Shown piece by piece: positions 1-10,870 of a DNA stretch of 64,000 nt. Within the stretch, counting starts at the first letter, position 1. Every line of letters starts with the position of its first letter. The stretch is from Siderastrea siderea (Eukaryota > Cnidaria > Anthozoa > Scleractinia > Rhizangiidae): NCBI GenBank assembly GCA_964030785.1, contig OZ034975.1, positions 19,870,142-19,934,141 of the forward strand, written 5' to 3'. Both the position numbers and the translations under genes were made by a program. The notes beneath the pieces were generated by a model that saw only the letters and a list, made by a program, of their open reading frames with translations, had not been told where the DNA came from and ran no database searches.

Positions 1-2050
1 CGAAAAGCTATTCAAACTCACGCTTTTTCGAGGCAAATCTCTTCACAAACTCTTTCTCTGCTCGCCATTCTAGTTGAAGTCCCGGATGTTGAGAAAAATT
101 CTCGAGGACACCTTTATACCACCGCCTTTGACAAGAATTTTTCTAAGTCTTTGGCCAGGCCAAGATTCAAGTCCAATTTTGCTCTGTCCGTTTAGAAAAG
201 ATCCCTAAGACCTACTTTTCGAGGCCAAAGACTTGTTACCACCTCGAGCAAAGCCCACAATATCAATCCCTGCAAATGGACCCGAGTCAAAGACCCGTTA
301 AGTTCAAAAAGCAAAACAAACTGCAGGTAAGATATTAGAGGACGCATTACCAGCAAATCGTAAGACTTTTTCCATCACTAGGCTTCATGATGCCTTCAGG
401 AAAACTTTGCTCAAGGCAGCCAACTGAAAATCTAGATCTATTCATTTCAATCTGAGCGAAGACCGCTCCAATTCAAAAATGTCGTTAACTTGCGTAGGAG
501 AGAGAGACAGAAAGAGAATGGGCCAGAGTGAAGAGAAACCCTACCCGGGGAGGGAGGAGGGGGGGGGGGTAGAGTGTGTCCGGGAGAAAAAAAAGCCTGA
601 ATAGCCTAACACTCTGTTCTGTTCATTTTTACCGATAAATGCTTTGCGATTGCCGAAAAAAGAATCAAAAAAAAATAAACAAACAGGAACAGCATGAACA
701 ACTCAAGATCAACTAAAATTTCTGTAGGTATGTTTTATCAAATCCAGTCATATATATATATATATATATTTATTTATTTATTTATTTGTTAAAAACTGGA
801 CTAGGTATATTGGATTTCTAGAATTTTGATTGGCTGAACGGAGCTAGGCTATCAGCTCATATACCTGCTGTGGCCAAATATGGTCAATGGACACTCAACA
901 ACAAACTGAGCTGAAGATTTTTTCTTCGTGAGCAACCCGGCGAGATAAACGGTCGAACAAAATCACTTGGTAGCGAATTTAAATTGAGCAGAATTTCCTA
1001 CAGCGTCACTAAGACACAAATCAAAATTGTTCCGTAGTGCTTGATTTCTTAAGACAACAAGAAACTGTGCAGAAATAGAAATTTAAGCATTAAGCGTTGC
1101 CTACAATTTATTTCTTTCATCGATCATCACGTCGATCATTAACATTGACGGCAACGGTAGGTTTTATCAGGAAAGCTTTCCTCTTCAAAATATTAAGACA
1201 AGACATAAAATATAACACAGTGAAATGGGGCAGAAGCATTTAATAAAAACTATCACACATTCATGGCGAGTCGGTGTGAAAATCATGAGGCAATTTAAAG
1301 AAGTAAGCCTACTAAACAGACTCAGTACCAAGAAGGAAGGAAGGGCGAAATTGTTTTCGGCTATAACAAACAAAATTGACACAGGTTTACCTGCACTCGT
1401 TGTAGCTCTGTGTTCCAACAGGTCCAAATGTTCAGATAGAAGTCGGATGCAAAGTAAACGGAGTTATATCGCTTTCCCAGTTGTTTGAGTGTTGTTTTTA
1501 CCATTCCGTCCGCAACCTCTAAACCGAGAACAACTGCGTTTTGTGCTTTGCGTTTAACAAACTATGATGGTGAATTTTGCTGTTCCTCGCTACAGTAACA
1601 GCTGAGCTGAGCTGCATAGAAATTACCTCTTCAAGTTCAAATTAGTTCTGTCTTCAGTTTGATCAAACACGCACATGATGGTTTCGTTGTGCGAACGCAT
1701 AACAGACTTGTCCCTTTTCAACTCCAGCAGCGAATATGGTGAAATCGTACAGCTTCAGTCCGCTTACAACGATGATTACCACATTGTTTCAGGAAAAATC
1801 AAACACCTACCATATTTCAGAGCTAATAATAAGAAGATTTTTTTCCAAAACTTGTATCAGCTCTTCCTTCACTTTCGAGCAGTTTCATTGATTCATTCAG
1901 CTTTGCAATGAAACGCTGCAACACTTCGCAAGGTTTTGGCGCCTTTTTCGCTGAGTCATGTGATCGATTCTTGTTCTCTTTTTATCTCTTTTATCTCTTT
2001 TCTCGTTTTTTCCCTTTATTTCTTCGTTTTTTTTTTAAGTGGTTAAGTTT
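1..2050. other. Gene-free AT-rich sequence
   Basis: I see no coding exon with a recognisable domain, no RNA gene and no clear transposon ends here. A TA/TTTA simple repeat lies at 749-789 and a short G-run near 549-570. The short open frames are of chance length. Confidence 0.5.
749..789. repeat. (TA)n then (TTTA)n simple repeat
   Basis: About 20 bases of alternating TA pass directly into TTTA repeats. Simple sequence with no other signal. Confidence 0.9.
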
Positions 2051-2261
2051 TTAATAAAACAATTATTCTACTCGGGCTTGCTGGATATCAAATGATTATA
2101 ACCAACTCGGCGCTACGCGCCTCGTTGGTTATCTATTTAACAATTATCCTGCGAAATCGCGCGGAATATCACCTGATACTTAGCCGACGAGACCGTAGGC
2201 CGAGTTGGCTAAATCAGGGGATATTCCGCAAGATTGAACAGGATAATTGTTTTATTATTCA
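2051..2261. mobile_element. Short palindromic MITE-like element
   Basis: The left end (TTAATAAAACAATTATTC, 2051 on) is matched by the reverse complement of the right end (about 2240-2261, AATAATAAAACAATTATCC). The interior also carries inverted CCGAGTTGG/CCAACTCGG blocks, so the whole 0.2 kb can fold. No coding capacity. The ends are diverged and the target duplication is not clear, so the class is unknown. Confidence 0.55.
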
Positions 2262-2542
2262 ACAAATTCCCATCGACTACCACTTTCAGAACGAGAAAAA
2301 CTACGGCTCTATGATGAAAACGCTAAAAGCTAGCAACACATAAGCTTAATAAAAATCAAAACAGAACTTCAAGAAATCGAAGTTTACTACCGTTCACTTA
2401 AAAAGACTTATTTACAAACTCATGTTTGGAAATGACAAGACAAAGTAAAAAAATATTGCTACCTTACCGAGAATAAGTCCTCTTCCTGTGAATTAACGTC
2501 TTTTTAACTTTAGTGTTTACAACTTTCCGTGAGCAAGACTTA

Positions 2543-3001
2543 AGGCTGGTTTTCACTAGCGACGGAGTCGGAGTCGGAGTCGTAAGCGGAGTCGTAAGAG
2601 CGCTTATGACCTAGTGAAAATCAAACATCGGAGTCGTAAGCGGAGTCATAAGCTCGACGGAATCGGAGTCGGAAGAATCAGAACGTTTCCATTTTCTTCC
2701 GACTCCGCTTATGATTCCGTCGCTTACGATCTAGTGAAAACCAGATTGTCGGAGTCGGAAGCAGAAGCAGAAGGATAAACCAATCACGGTGCTCGTTCCC
2801 ACGCTTTATGATTGGTTTAGTTCTTCCGCTTCTGCTTACGACTCCGACAAACTGGTTTTCACTAGATCGTAAGCGACGGAAGCGTAAGCGCAAAAGGAAA
2901 CTCTGCTTAAGACTCCGTTGTTTGATTTTCACTAGATCGTAACGCTTTACGCTTCTGATTACGACTCCGACTCCGACTCCGTCGCTAGTGAAAACCAGCC
3001 T
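2543..3001. mobile_element. PIF/Harbinger-type MITE with TTA target duplication
   Basis: Terminal inverted repeats begin AGGCTGGTTTTCACTAGCGA at the left and end with the exact complement at the right. The element is flanked by TTA at 2540-2542 and 3002-3004, the 3-bp duplication typical of PIF/Harbinger transposition. The interior is built from many GGAGTCG/CGACTCC blocks in both orientations, with repeated internal copies of the CTAGTGAAAA subterminal motif. It is 459 bp long, has no ORF, and depends on a transposase encoded elsewhere. Confidence 0.8.
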
Positions 3002-3385
3002 TTAGTGTGCTGCTTCATTCGCAATAGCATTTTCTTGGTTGAGTTCTCACTATGAAAATTCCAAGTCAACCTCTGGAAATCTTTGTGAGCTGAAGCAAAT
3101 ACTTGTTGACTTTTTGAGAGCATTTAATCGTGGAAAGTTTCTTTCAGGGAGTTAAAATTTCCGGAGAACACTGCTAAAACTGCCTCGCTTTTCAAAATGG
3201 CCGCCAAACAAGCAATGAAAGAAAATCTGCAGTGCACTTCCAAATATGGTCATTTACGTATATCGCAGGATATCTGTCATGTACAGATGACAGATATTGA
3301 GGGTTTCCTTACCATATATGGGCATAGTGACAATTTGTTGAATAATAACATTCGATATCCAGCGCGCCCTCGTAGAATAATTGTT

Positions 3386-3405
3386 AAATATATATATATA
3401 TATAT
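3386..3405. repeat. (TA)n microsatellite
   Basis: Ten TA units. It follows a CGTAGAATAATTG remnant resembling the end of the palindromic element at 2051-2261. Confidence 0.85.
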
Positions 3406-3453
3406 TAGAAGACAGTCTGATCAACTGAAGATTAGACTTGGCATTTTTATTAC

Positions 3454-4108
3454 TTTATAACATAGAGGGCAAAATTACTGAATGCTGATTGGTTGAGACA
3501 GAGGGCATTTTTTCTTAATTTTCTTTCGGACGAGGGCAAAATTACTAATTCCTGATTGGCCAAACGCCAAAATTACTCGCATTTGATTGGCTGAGTGCGA
3601 GAGCGCGCCTTTTGCATTTTGTAGGCGTCTTGAAACAAAAAACTTGGAGTTGTTGAACACTACAAGGATCGCTTCAAAGTTTGACTTTTTACCCGGTTGG
3701 TTGGCAAAAATGGTATGGAAATCGGTTGTTTGCTTAAAGATAAATTCCAAAAAGTGAACCTATATGTGTTACGGGAAACAGCAAATGGTTTGTTTTAAAA
3801 CTACTGAAAACTTTGGAGCGACGTGGTCGATAATTTTTCAAGCGAGAGAAGCTTTGCAACTCAGGTGAATAAAGTTTACTTAGTTAATTGCGTTTTAAGC
3901 GTGTTTTGTCAATGAACTGTAGTTGGAATTGTATTTATCTCTTAAGATGTACATATTGGTAAGTCTTTCTTGTTCTGTGCGCTGAACAACAGTTAAACTG
4001 CTTGTATGGTGAATTGTTTACGAGCGGGTACTTTTATTCTGAGGGCCGGCTGATTGTGTTTCAACGTGCATGAAAGTTTTCCGAAGATTTTGCCCTCTGT
4101 GTTATAAA
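3454..4108. mobile_element. TIR element, ends GAGGGCAAAAT, non-autonomous
   Basis: The left end TTTATAACATAGAGGGCAAA and the complement of the right end (4084-4108) agree over about 24 bases with one or two mismatches. The block AGGGCAAAATTACT plus a following TGATTGG motif recurs as a short tandem array at 3466-3600. There is no transposase frame, so this is a MITE-like element of undetermined superfamily. Confidence 0.6.
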
Positions 4109-4130
4109 CAAGTAATCGCATTGAGTCCTC

Positions 4131-4167
4131 GTAGAATTAAGGATAAATTTCACTTGTATTTTCAAAG

Positions 4168-4198
<31 letters not shown>

Positions 4199-4216
4199 AT
4201 TTATCCTTAATCCTAC
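4131..4216. repeat. Near-perfect 86-bp palindrome
   Basis: Arms of about 40 bases (GTAGAATTAAGGATAAATTT and its complement) meet around TTTTGTGAAAA at 4168-4178. It could extrude as a hairpin. It sits just outside the PLE inverted repeat and may be a tiny independent MITE. Confidence 0.75.
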
Positions 4217-4231
4217 TCGGCCTCTTACGAT

Positions 4232-4286
4232 TACATTTACAAATAGTTTCGTACCGCACAACTTGTACGGCACTCATCAGATAAAG
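4232..4286 (-). ncRNA. Hammerhead-ribozyme motif of a PLE tail
   Basis: Reading the minus strand: core CTGATGA (4274-4280), a nine-pair stem II closed by a five-base loop (4251-4273), then GAAA followed by a short AC/GT stem III and an A at the cleavage position. Core and stem II are intact; stem I is weak. PLE pseudo-LTRs are known to carry hammerheads. It lies just downstream of the GIY-YIG remnant at 4484-4723 on the same strand, where a PLE ribozyme is expected. Confidence 0.65.
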
Positions 4287-5626
4287 TTGCCAAAATGCAA
4301 GGATTACAACGCTACATTGGTATATAAGGACGCTCGATGAGAAGGAAAGTATAAAATTACAACGGTTTTTCGGGACAATGAAAGCTTATGACAATGATAA
4401 TTAAAAAGTATAAAATTACAACGGTTACTGTTTCGAAACAATAAATGCTTAAAAAATGCGTGACAATGGAAGTTAAACAGTTGCTATTGCGTGACGGGTT
4501 TGAAGTTTTTGAGCAGGAATTTGTTTGCGTGTCTACAGGAGGTTATTAGTTCATTTCGCTTATTGAGTGAAGCCAAATCAGGTCTGCAGATTATAAAATA
4601 CTTCTCCCACAGGCACAAGTTACAGCGATTTGAAGCGGGGTTGTATGGGGCAGCTTGCTTTAGGATCTTCCATGTGATTTGAAAATTTGTTTTGGTGTCT
4701 TTCCACAGGTAGCCCAAGCTCACTATTTTAGGCCTTCAAACACAGTAATCCAACCCTCCTGTCGACGATTATAAGAGTTTGTATGGGAAATCTTTCTTTC
4801 ACTTCTAAAACCGAAATAAAATTGCCTACAAAACTCACCGTTTTCGTTTTCTTGTAGTTTCCTAGTATATCCCCCCCTTTAATTAAGGTTAATTTGGCGT
4901 CTTTCCGAGCAGGCCAACTTATCAGCCCCAGCACGTACACGAATATAAGAGTTTGTATGGAAAATATAACGCGCGCTAAAAATGTGCTTAATGTAAAATA
5001 AAGTTGTCTTTTTAACTCACCTCTGGCTCATTCATGCGTTTCTCAGTGTTTTTACAGCGGTTTAGGCCTCGAAGGATCAATAAAACACCTCTCTGAGCGA
5101 GACGCTTTTCCACCCTGAGAAGCGTAGAGAGAAGCGAAGCGAAGGTTGGAAACCGTTTCCTGACCGTTGACGGTTTCGGGGACGATAAATCCCGTTGAAA
5201 GTGCTCCACGGGGAAAATTCCACCAGCGACAGATTTGTAGATAAACAACGACCTTTCTACGTCGTTCGCATTGCCAAATTCCTATTTTGAGAGACGTAAA
5301 TGGTCAATTTACTCAGCAGTTCTACGGCATGACTACGCGCGGACCGGGCTGCCCTGCAACGGACTCCAACCGTCAAGTGGCAAATTCAAACCAACGCGGG
5401 GCAGGCACAGTGAAATTTTACCAACCGACAAACGTCAATTTGAAGCCTAAGTGCAATGGGCACAGTAACATTTGTCGCTTCTCAAATTGCGGCTCCAGGA
5501 GTTAAGTGCTGAGGTAATTAACCACAACATCACGACTGTTAACGAGATGACAGACGACCTTTGCTTTATATCCGAGGAATCACGTCGGTGAATATTTTTG
5601 CCAAGCCGTCGTTACTCCAATTTACG
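4278..5626 (-). repeat. Left arm of a large PLE-derived inverted repeat
   Basis: This 1.35 kb block is matched in inverse orientation by 6550-7692. The match is nearly base-perfect over 4728-5626. The outer part (4278-4440) also matches, while about 240 bases carrying a GIY-YIG remnant are missing from the right arm. The arms contain mirrored short frames such as 5287-5505 and 6672-6890 that appear meaningless. I read the pair as two tail fragments of one PLE family in opposite orientation around a 0.9 kb spacer. Confidence 0.8.
4484..4723 (-). pseudogene. C-terminal fragment of a PLE GIY-YIG protein
   Basis: The frame reads WKDTKTNFQITWKIL, then RCNLCLWEKYFIICRPDL, LNKRNELITSCRH and NKFLL. 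This aligns by eye with the end of the protein at 15617-15886 (DFTITWKIL, RCNLCISDKFFIISKP, LNKRNELISTCRH, RKFIL), so both belong to one PLE lineage. Only the last 75 or so residues remain. The reverse transcriptase and the catalytic GIY-YIG strand are absent. A hammerhead motif follows about 200 bases downstream on the same strand. Confidence 0.7.
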
Positions 5627-6549
5627 CAGTCACTTAAAAAAAACTGTTGTTTTTGTAATGAACGAGACAGGCTTAGAATAAGGCAGAAGTCAAATTTATA
5701 AGTAGCTGTAGCTAATCTGAAGCCTTGCAAACAGAGAGCTGTAATCGTAAGTTTATTAATATTTTTCTAACATTAGGCAGAAAGTAACGCAAATTACAAC
5801 TGAGTTGATTGCTTATTTTTGTACGTGCTCGTTTCATTTCGTCAATTTTAGAATTACAGTGATTCAAAAATCTACGCTTTTTTCGCAGTAGTCCTTCGTG
5901 AAGTATTTAATGTCAATCGCCCAGACTTTTGATATCATTAGTAGTAGGACACCGGCCAAGAGCTGAATCAGACGGCATTCCGTTCAAACCATGAATGTGA
6001 GGTGAGATTGTATCAGTATATTTTTCCTTTACAGTTTTTGTTCTAAACTTCCTCTTTCTTTTAATTTCCTTTAACAATTAATTTTGTAATGAGCCTGAAC
6101 TGTTCAAGTTTCAGAAAAAAGCCAGCTACGTTGCAATATTTAACAAACAATAGCTACAGATCTCAAAATAAATTCACTGTAATTAATATACTTTTTGTAG
6201 CCTCACCGAGGAACAACAATTAAGTTCTTCTGAACTGTGCTTCATGTTCTCCCCTTCTTCAGAAACGCGGCAGAAGTTAAACGCGGCGCAAGCCACATGT
6301 AGTTTGCTGGAAGATTATGCCATTGTCCAGTACTCCTGGATAGTGGAAAACACGGATATACCACATACACTTGATGTAACTGAGAATAGGCAGTTCAGGG
6401 AACGTGGCCTCCTGCACATCTCCGATGCCCATTCAGTTTCGTTTTGCGGTTGGAAACCCCTAGAGTGGAGCTTATTAACACTCATAGGATCAAACAGTAT
6501 GCGGCAAAAAGTGAAGTTGTAGAAGATGCATTGAAGGAGGTCGTAAATT
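5627..6549. other. Spacer of the inverted repeat
   Basis: Unique sequence between the two arms. A 92-codon open frame at 6244-6522 has no recognisable domain. Nothing else is supported. Confidence 0.5.
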
Positions 6550-7692
6550 GCGTAAATTGAAGTAACGACGGCTTGGCAAAAATATTCACCGACGTGATTC
6601 CTCGGATATAAAGCAAAGGTCGTCTGTCATCTCGTTAACAGTCGTGATGTTGTGGTTAATTACCTCAGCACTTAACTCCTGGAGCCGCAATTTGAGAAGC
6701 GACAAATGTTACTGTGCCCATTGCACTTAGGCTTCAAATTGACGTTTGTCGGTTGGTAAAATTTCACTGTGCCTGCCCCGCGTTGATTTGAATTTGCCAC
6801 TTGACGGTTGGAGTCCGTTGCAGGGCAGCCCGGTCCGCGCGTAGTCATGCCGTAGAACTGCTGAGTAAATTGACCATTTACGTCTCTCAAAATAGGAATT
6901 TGGCGATGCGAACGACGTAGAAAGGTCGTTGTTTATCTACAAATCTGTCGCTGGTGGAATTTTCCCCGTGGAGCACTTTCAACGGGATTTATCGTCCCCG
7001 AAACCGTCAACGGTCAGGAGACGGTTTCCAACCTTCGCTTCGCTTCTCTCTACGCTTCTCAGGGTGGAAAAGCGTCTCGCTCAGAGAGGTGTTTTATTGA
7101 TCCTTCGAGGCCTAAACCGCTGTAAAAACACTGAGAAACGCATGAATGAGCCAGAGGTGAGTTAAAAAGACAACTTTATTTTACATTAAGCACATTTTTA
7201 GCGCGCGTTATATTTTCCATACAAACTCTTATATTCGTGTACGTGCTGGGGCTGATAAGTTGGCCCGCTCGGAAAGGCGCCAAATTAACCTTAATTAAAT
7301 GGGGGGGGGGGGATATACTAGGAAACTACAAGAAAACGAGAACGGTGAGTTTTGTAGGCAATTTTATTTCGGTTTTAGAAGTGAAAGAAAGATTTCCCAT
7401 ACAAACTCTTATAATCGTCGACAGGAGGGTTGGATTACTGTGTTTGAAGGCCTAAAATAGTGAGCTTGGGCTACCTGTGGTCTTTCAGCTGCCAAATGTA
7501 TTTGCTTAGCTCGGTATTGAGTCTCTTGCTTGGGCAACAGTAACCGTTGTAATTTTATACTTTTTAATTATCATTGTCATAAGCTTTCATTGTCCCGAAA
7601 ACCCGTTGTAATTTTATACTTTCCTTCTCATCGAGCGTCCTTATATACCAATGTAGCGTTGTAATCTTTACATTTTGGCAACTTTATCTGAC
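6550..7692 (+). repeat. Right arm of the PLE-derived inverted repeat
   Basis: Inverse copy of 4278-5626. It ends at CAACTTTATCTGA, exactly inside what is the hammerhead core in the left copy. So the right arm stops in the middle of the ribozyme, while the left copy continues through it. A 13-base G-run at about 7300-7312 replaces a shorter run in the left arm. Confidence 0.8.
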
Positions 7693-7730
7693 AGCAGTTC
7701 TGCAAATCAACTAATCACCTGAATTATATA

Positions 7731-8315
7731 CAGCTATTTCAATTAAGGTTGTCGGATCCGACTCAAACTTACGCGACAAGACCGAAGGGTAGTGTGGGTA
7801 GTTGCAAATCAGACTTAGTTTAACGGTTGTCAGAAGTTGGTCGGGAACTTTGAATTTCTTAGTACAAGTAATAAATTGGCACCATCCGAGTATTGTCAGC
7901 GGCAATCATGATTTGGTTTTCCATTTTCAGTCGTTAGTTCTTGCCTTGAAGTACAAAAATTCATGTTCCATATTTTTCATGATGCTGTTAATGTTTTTCA
8001 TACTTCTAATTTACATACCATGCACGTGCTCCACGTGTACCCACATATTTAAAATTTGCATCCCGTTTTAACCCGGTAAACAAAAAGATGAGTGGGATTA
8101 AAAATTGTTTTAAACGAAAACTGTATCTGGAAATAATTCTTTCACGTTATTTGTTTAATTTTTAAGCTTTAAAAACTCTTCTCTATACTTTGCTATTGTA
8201 CGGCAAGCAAGGTACTGCTGATTTTGGTGAACTTAGACATAAAAATCCCATATTACCCTGCGGTCTTGTCGCGTAGGCTTAAACTTTCATCTGACAACGT
8301 TAATTGAAATAGCTG
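7731..8315. mobile_element. TA-flanked MITE, ends CAGCTATTTCAATTAA
   Basis: The ends are inverted copies over about 57 bases (CAGCTATTTCAATTAAGGTT at left; its complement with a few changes at 8260-8315, including the shared block CGCGACAAGACCG). TA dinucleotides flank both sides, as for Tc1/mariner-like insertion. 585 bp, no coding frame. The right end abuts a TA/AG microsatellite, so the exact right boundary is uncertain by a few bases. Confidence 0.7.

Positions 8316-8392
<77 letters not shown>
8316..8392. repeat. (TA)n(AG)n microsatellite
   Basis: Alternating TA passes directly into about 29 AG units. Confidence 0.95.
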
Positions 8393-8397
<5 letters not shown>

Positions 8398-8428
8398 CAG
8401 AGTTGGATTATTTGGTCGAAGACATTTA

Positions 8429-8474
8429 TTGCTACTCAGAGTTTCATGCTTCTTGCGAAGCAATCATCAGGCAA
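8429..8474 (-). ncRNA. Hammerhead ribozyme motif
   Basis: On the minus strand TTGC (stem I) precedes CTGATGA. A perfect stem II (TGCTTC/GAAGCA, loop GCAA) follows, then GAAA, a two-pair stem III (AC..GT) with a TCTGA loop, A at the cleavage position, and GCAA closing stem I. All core bases match the consensus. A PLE tail origin is inferred; no coding remnant of that copy is seen on this strand. Confidence 0.75.
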
Positions 8475-8609
8475 CTGCCAAAAATAACGGATACATGAGA
8501 ATATATACAAAATTTGAAAATACAGAACAATACCTAGTGGCGTGATGTAGACGGATATGATTGGCTAATCTAAGCGAGCACAGTCTCAAATCTTGAGTAG
8601 TTCACCAAC

Positions 8610-8613
<4 letters not shown>

Positions 8614-8664
<51 letters not shown>
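8614..8664. repeat. (TA)n microsatellite
   Basis: About 25 TA units; open frames running through it are artefacts. Confidence 0.95.
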
Positions 8665-8667
<3 letters not shown>

Positions 8668-8755
8668 CAGGTGATTTTCACCAGTGAAGCCAATAGAGTG
8701 CTCTACAGTAAAGGAGCGGATATACCAGTGGATGGACAAGTCAATGAGGGCACAT

Positions 8756-8819
8756 GGATTTTAATACAAATCTGTTTCGTAGACCAACATAGGGTTGGTC
8801 CACTCATCAGTTAATCTCC
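8756..8819 (-). ncRNA. Hammerhead ribozyme motif, complete fold
   Basis: On the minus strand GGAGATTAA (stem I) precedes CTGATGA. Stem II is nine pairs (GTGGACCAA with TTGGTCTAC). GAAA follows, then stem III ACA/TGT with loop GATT, A at the cleavage position, and TTAAAATCC closing stem I with two mismatches. This is the most complete hammerhead in the window. It is closely related to the motif at 16024 on the other strand. Confidence 0.8.
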
Positions 8820-8829
8820 ATATACACTG

Positions 8830-9339
8830 AAGTATCAAAGAAAATTGAAACTTCGAACTTGGAAATGTAATTCTAATCGTTGTCAGATTTGTAATTTTCT
8901 TTGTTTAGGAAGAGTTTTTCAAAGTAACAAAACAGGCAAGGAATTTACCATAAATTATAACCTTAATTGTAATTCTAAAAATGTAGTCTATCTTATCACT
9001 TGTAAGAAATGTGGCATTCAATATGTTGGCTCAACTACCACTGCGTTTAGAACGAGGTTCAATAATCACAAGAGTAGGGTAAATGCGCACGTAAATTTGT
9101 CTTCTGGAAATAAGGAGAAGGATGATGTACTTTACCGGCATTTTCATAGCCAGGGACATTTTGGTTTAGAGCACATGAGTATCCAACTAATAGACTGGGT
9201 TAAAGGGGAGCGAGAGCTACGCGATAAAGAGGGACAGTGGATCTACAAACTGAGAACTTTGATACCACATGGACTTAATGACAGTGATGGTTTCTATGGG
9301 CAAAAGAAAAAGACGCGAATGAGTGCGCGCATACGATAA
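8830..9339 (+). pseudogene. 5'-truncated PLE: GIY-YIG endonuclease end
   Basis: The open frame has no real start (it opens at TTG) and covers only the C-terminal domain of a PLE polyprotein. It reads a Cys-rich linker (CNSNRCQIC), then VVYLITCKKCGIQYVGST, the GIY-YIG pair of strands, followed by FRTRFNNHKSR with the catalytic arginine region and EKEGQW-like DKEGQWIYKLRTL. The catalytic glycine of YVG is kept. The reverse transcriptase is missing. Its tail with a hammerhead follows at 9524, and a second PLE begins directly after, which fits the partial-tandem arrangement of PLEs. Confidence 0.8.
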
Positions 9340-9523
9340 CGTAACACTTTTCTGTTAGTTTCAAAATAGTAGTCAATTGTACGAGCGCGCGCAGACTATA
9401 ACGTTAGAATTTTCCGTTGCAGTTTCAAAACAGCAGTTAGTTCAGTGGCAGTTGTATTCATGCACGCGCGTTACCTTGGTAATTCAACAATTTAAAAGTG
9501 TAACACGTTAACGGTTTATTAGT

Positions 9524-9564
9524 CACCCTGAAGAAGATCACTGAATGTGGTCGAAATATAGGTG
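9524..9564 (+). ncRNA. Hammerhead-type motif in a PLE tail
   Basis: CACC, core CTGAAGA, stem II GATCAC/GTGGTC, GAAA, then ATA and GGTG closing stem I (CACC/GGTG). Stem III is reduced to about one pair, the minimal form described for PLE hammerheads. It lies about 185 bases past the stop of the GIY-YIG frame at 9339. Confidence 0.65.
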
Positions 9565-9999
9565 TAAAAGGAATTTGCGGTGTTTCGTCGTCATTTGTGA
9601 TTAATTTATATAAATAATGGATAAGGAAAATTATGTGAATGAGGCCGTTTAGACAGTTAGGTGACCGCAGTGTATATAGGGAGACGCCCGAAGACCTTAC
9701 TCAGCATATATCTAAACTAGTTAATGAGAGGATTCGTAAGCTTTTTTCGGATGGCCATATTGACGATAAGACTTTAGATTACCTCTTGGTCAACAGTAAT
9801 CCTAGGGCGGGTAGGTTCTATTTGTTACCTAAAATACACAAGAGGGGTTGTCCGGGTAGGCCGGTTATTTCAGGCTGTGGTACGTGTACAGAAAGGATCT
9901 CAGAGTTCGTTGATTACCATATTAAGCCCTTGGTTCCAAGAATACCATCTTACATTAAGGATACTAAACATTTTCTACAAGAACTTAAGACGATTTCCG

Positions 10000-10377
10000 C
10001 TCAACGTTCGAGCAGTAAGTGCAAAAATTAAGTTACCAAAAAAATACTTGCAGCACTGTCACATTTTGAGAACAGATAAGAAGAACTTATCGTTACTTTT
10101 GCTCCCAAGCTGACCCCGCGAGAGAAAATTGGATTTGAAGTTATCAATATTTCAATTAAAAAGACGCTTCATGTCAGTTCAAAACAAAATGGCGCCCGTT
10201 TTCAGCATACTTTTACGAGATTTGAAATTAATTTTCTTGAGAATGCTTGAGAATTTCATCGCGGGGTCACTTGGGCAAGTGAACTAGAGTGAGATGTTTC
10301 AAATAGCATTTAAAATGTGCCGTGCTATGAGTAGTTTTTTGGTAAATATTTTTTGCACTTATTGCTCAAACGTTGAG
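10000..10377. mobile_element. MITE inserted in the PLE RT frame
   Basis: Inverted ends CTCAACGTTCGAGCAGTAAG and, at the right, the complement of CTCAACGTTTGAGCAATAAG. Removing 378 bp plus one copy of the flanking CG restores the RT reading KTISGIRLN, so the boundaries are supported by coding logic. A 2-bp CG target duplication is unusual. The element has no ORF and its superfamily is undetermined. Confidence 0.75.
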
Positions 10378-10680
10378 CGGAATCCGTCTTAACAAATTGG
10401 GTACGCTGCCTGAGGGGGCGATATTGGTTACAGTGGATGTGGTAGGCTTGTATCCCCATATTCCACACGAGGAAGGTTTAAGGGCCATGAGGGCGGCTTT
10501 AAGTGTTAATAACACTACATCAATTCCTACGGGGGATTTAGTTGATTTAGCGAGAATAGTTCTTACTCACAACAATCTTACCTTTAATGGTAAGCACTAT
10601 TTACAAAAAATGGCGCCATCGTATGCTAACATTTTTATGGGGGAACTAGAGGCGGACTTGCTTGAACAGTCACCAGTTAA

Positions 10681-10870
10681 CCCTTTCACTCCCAGAGTCA
10701 GTTGTGCAGACAACTAGGATGGTTCTGACTTTTGAGTCTGTGGATGAAATCCTATGGTGTGACCATTCAAATGAAACCTCTTCAGCAGTACTTTCACATG
10801 GTACTATTTATATTTAAAATTTGGGATTTGTCTTGAATTTTGATTTTAGGCACTCTTGGGAGTAAAAGGG
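10681..10870. mobile_element. piggyBac-type MITE, ends CCCTTTCACTCCC
   Basis: 190 bp with inverted ends (CCCTTTCACTCCCAGAGT and CTCTTGGGAGTAAAAGGG). TTAA precedes the left end (10677-10680) and follows the right end (10871-10874, repeated at 10875-10878). It splits the PLE frame between EQSPV and KPHTWRRF. TTAA targeting is the piggyBac hallmark; the doubled TTAA on the right leaves a 4-bp boundary ambiguity. Confidence 0.75.

Noticed and set aside
5287..6890. Identical 72-codon frames on opposite strands (5287-5505 and 6672-6890)
   Set aside because: They exist because of the inverted repeat; no start context or recognisable protein.
8593..8814. Open frame through the TA repeat
   Set aside because: Ile-Tyr repeats from the microsatellite; the rest is antisense to a hammerhead.
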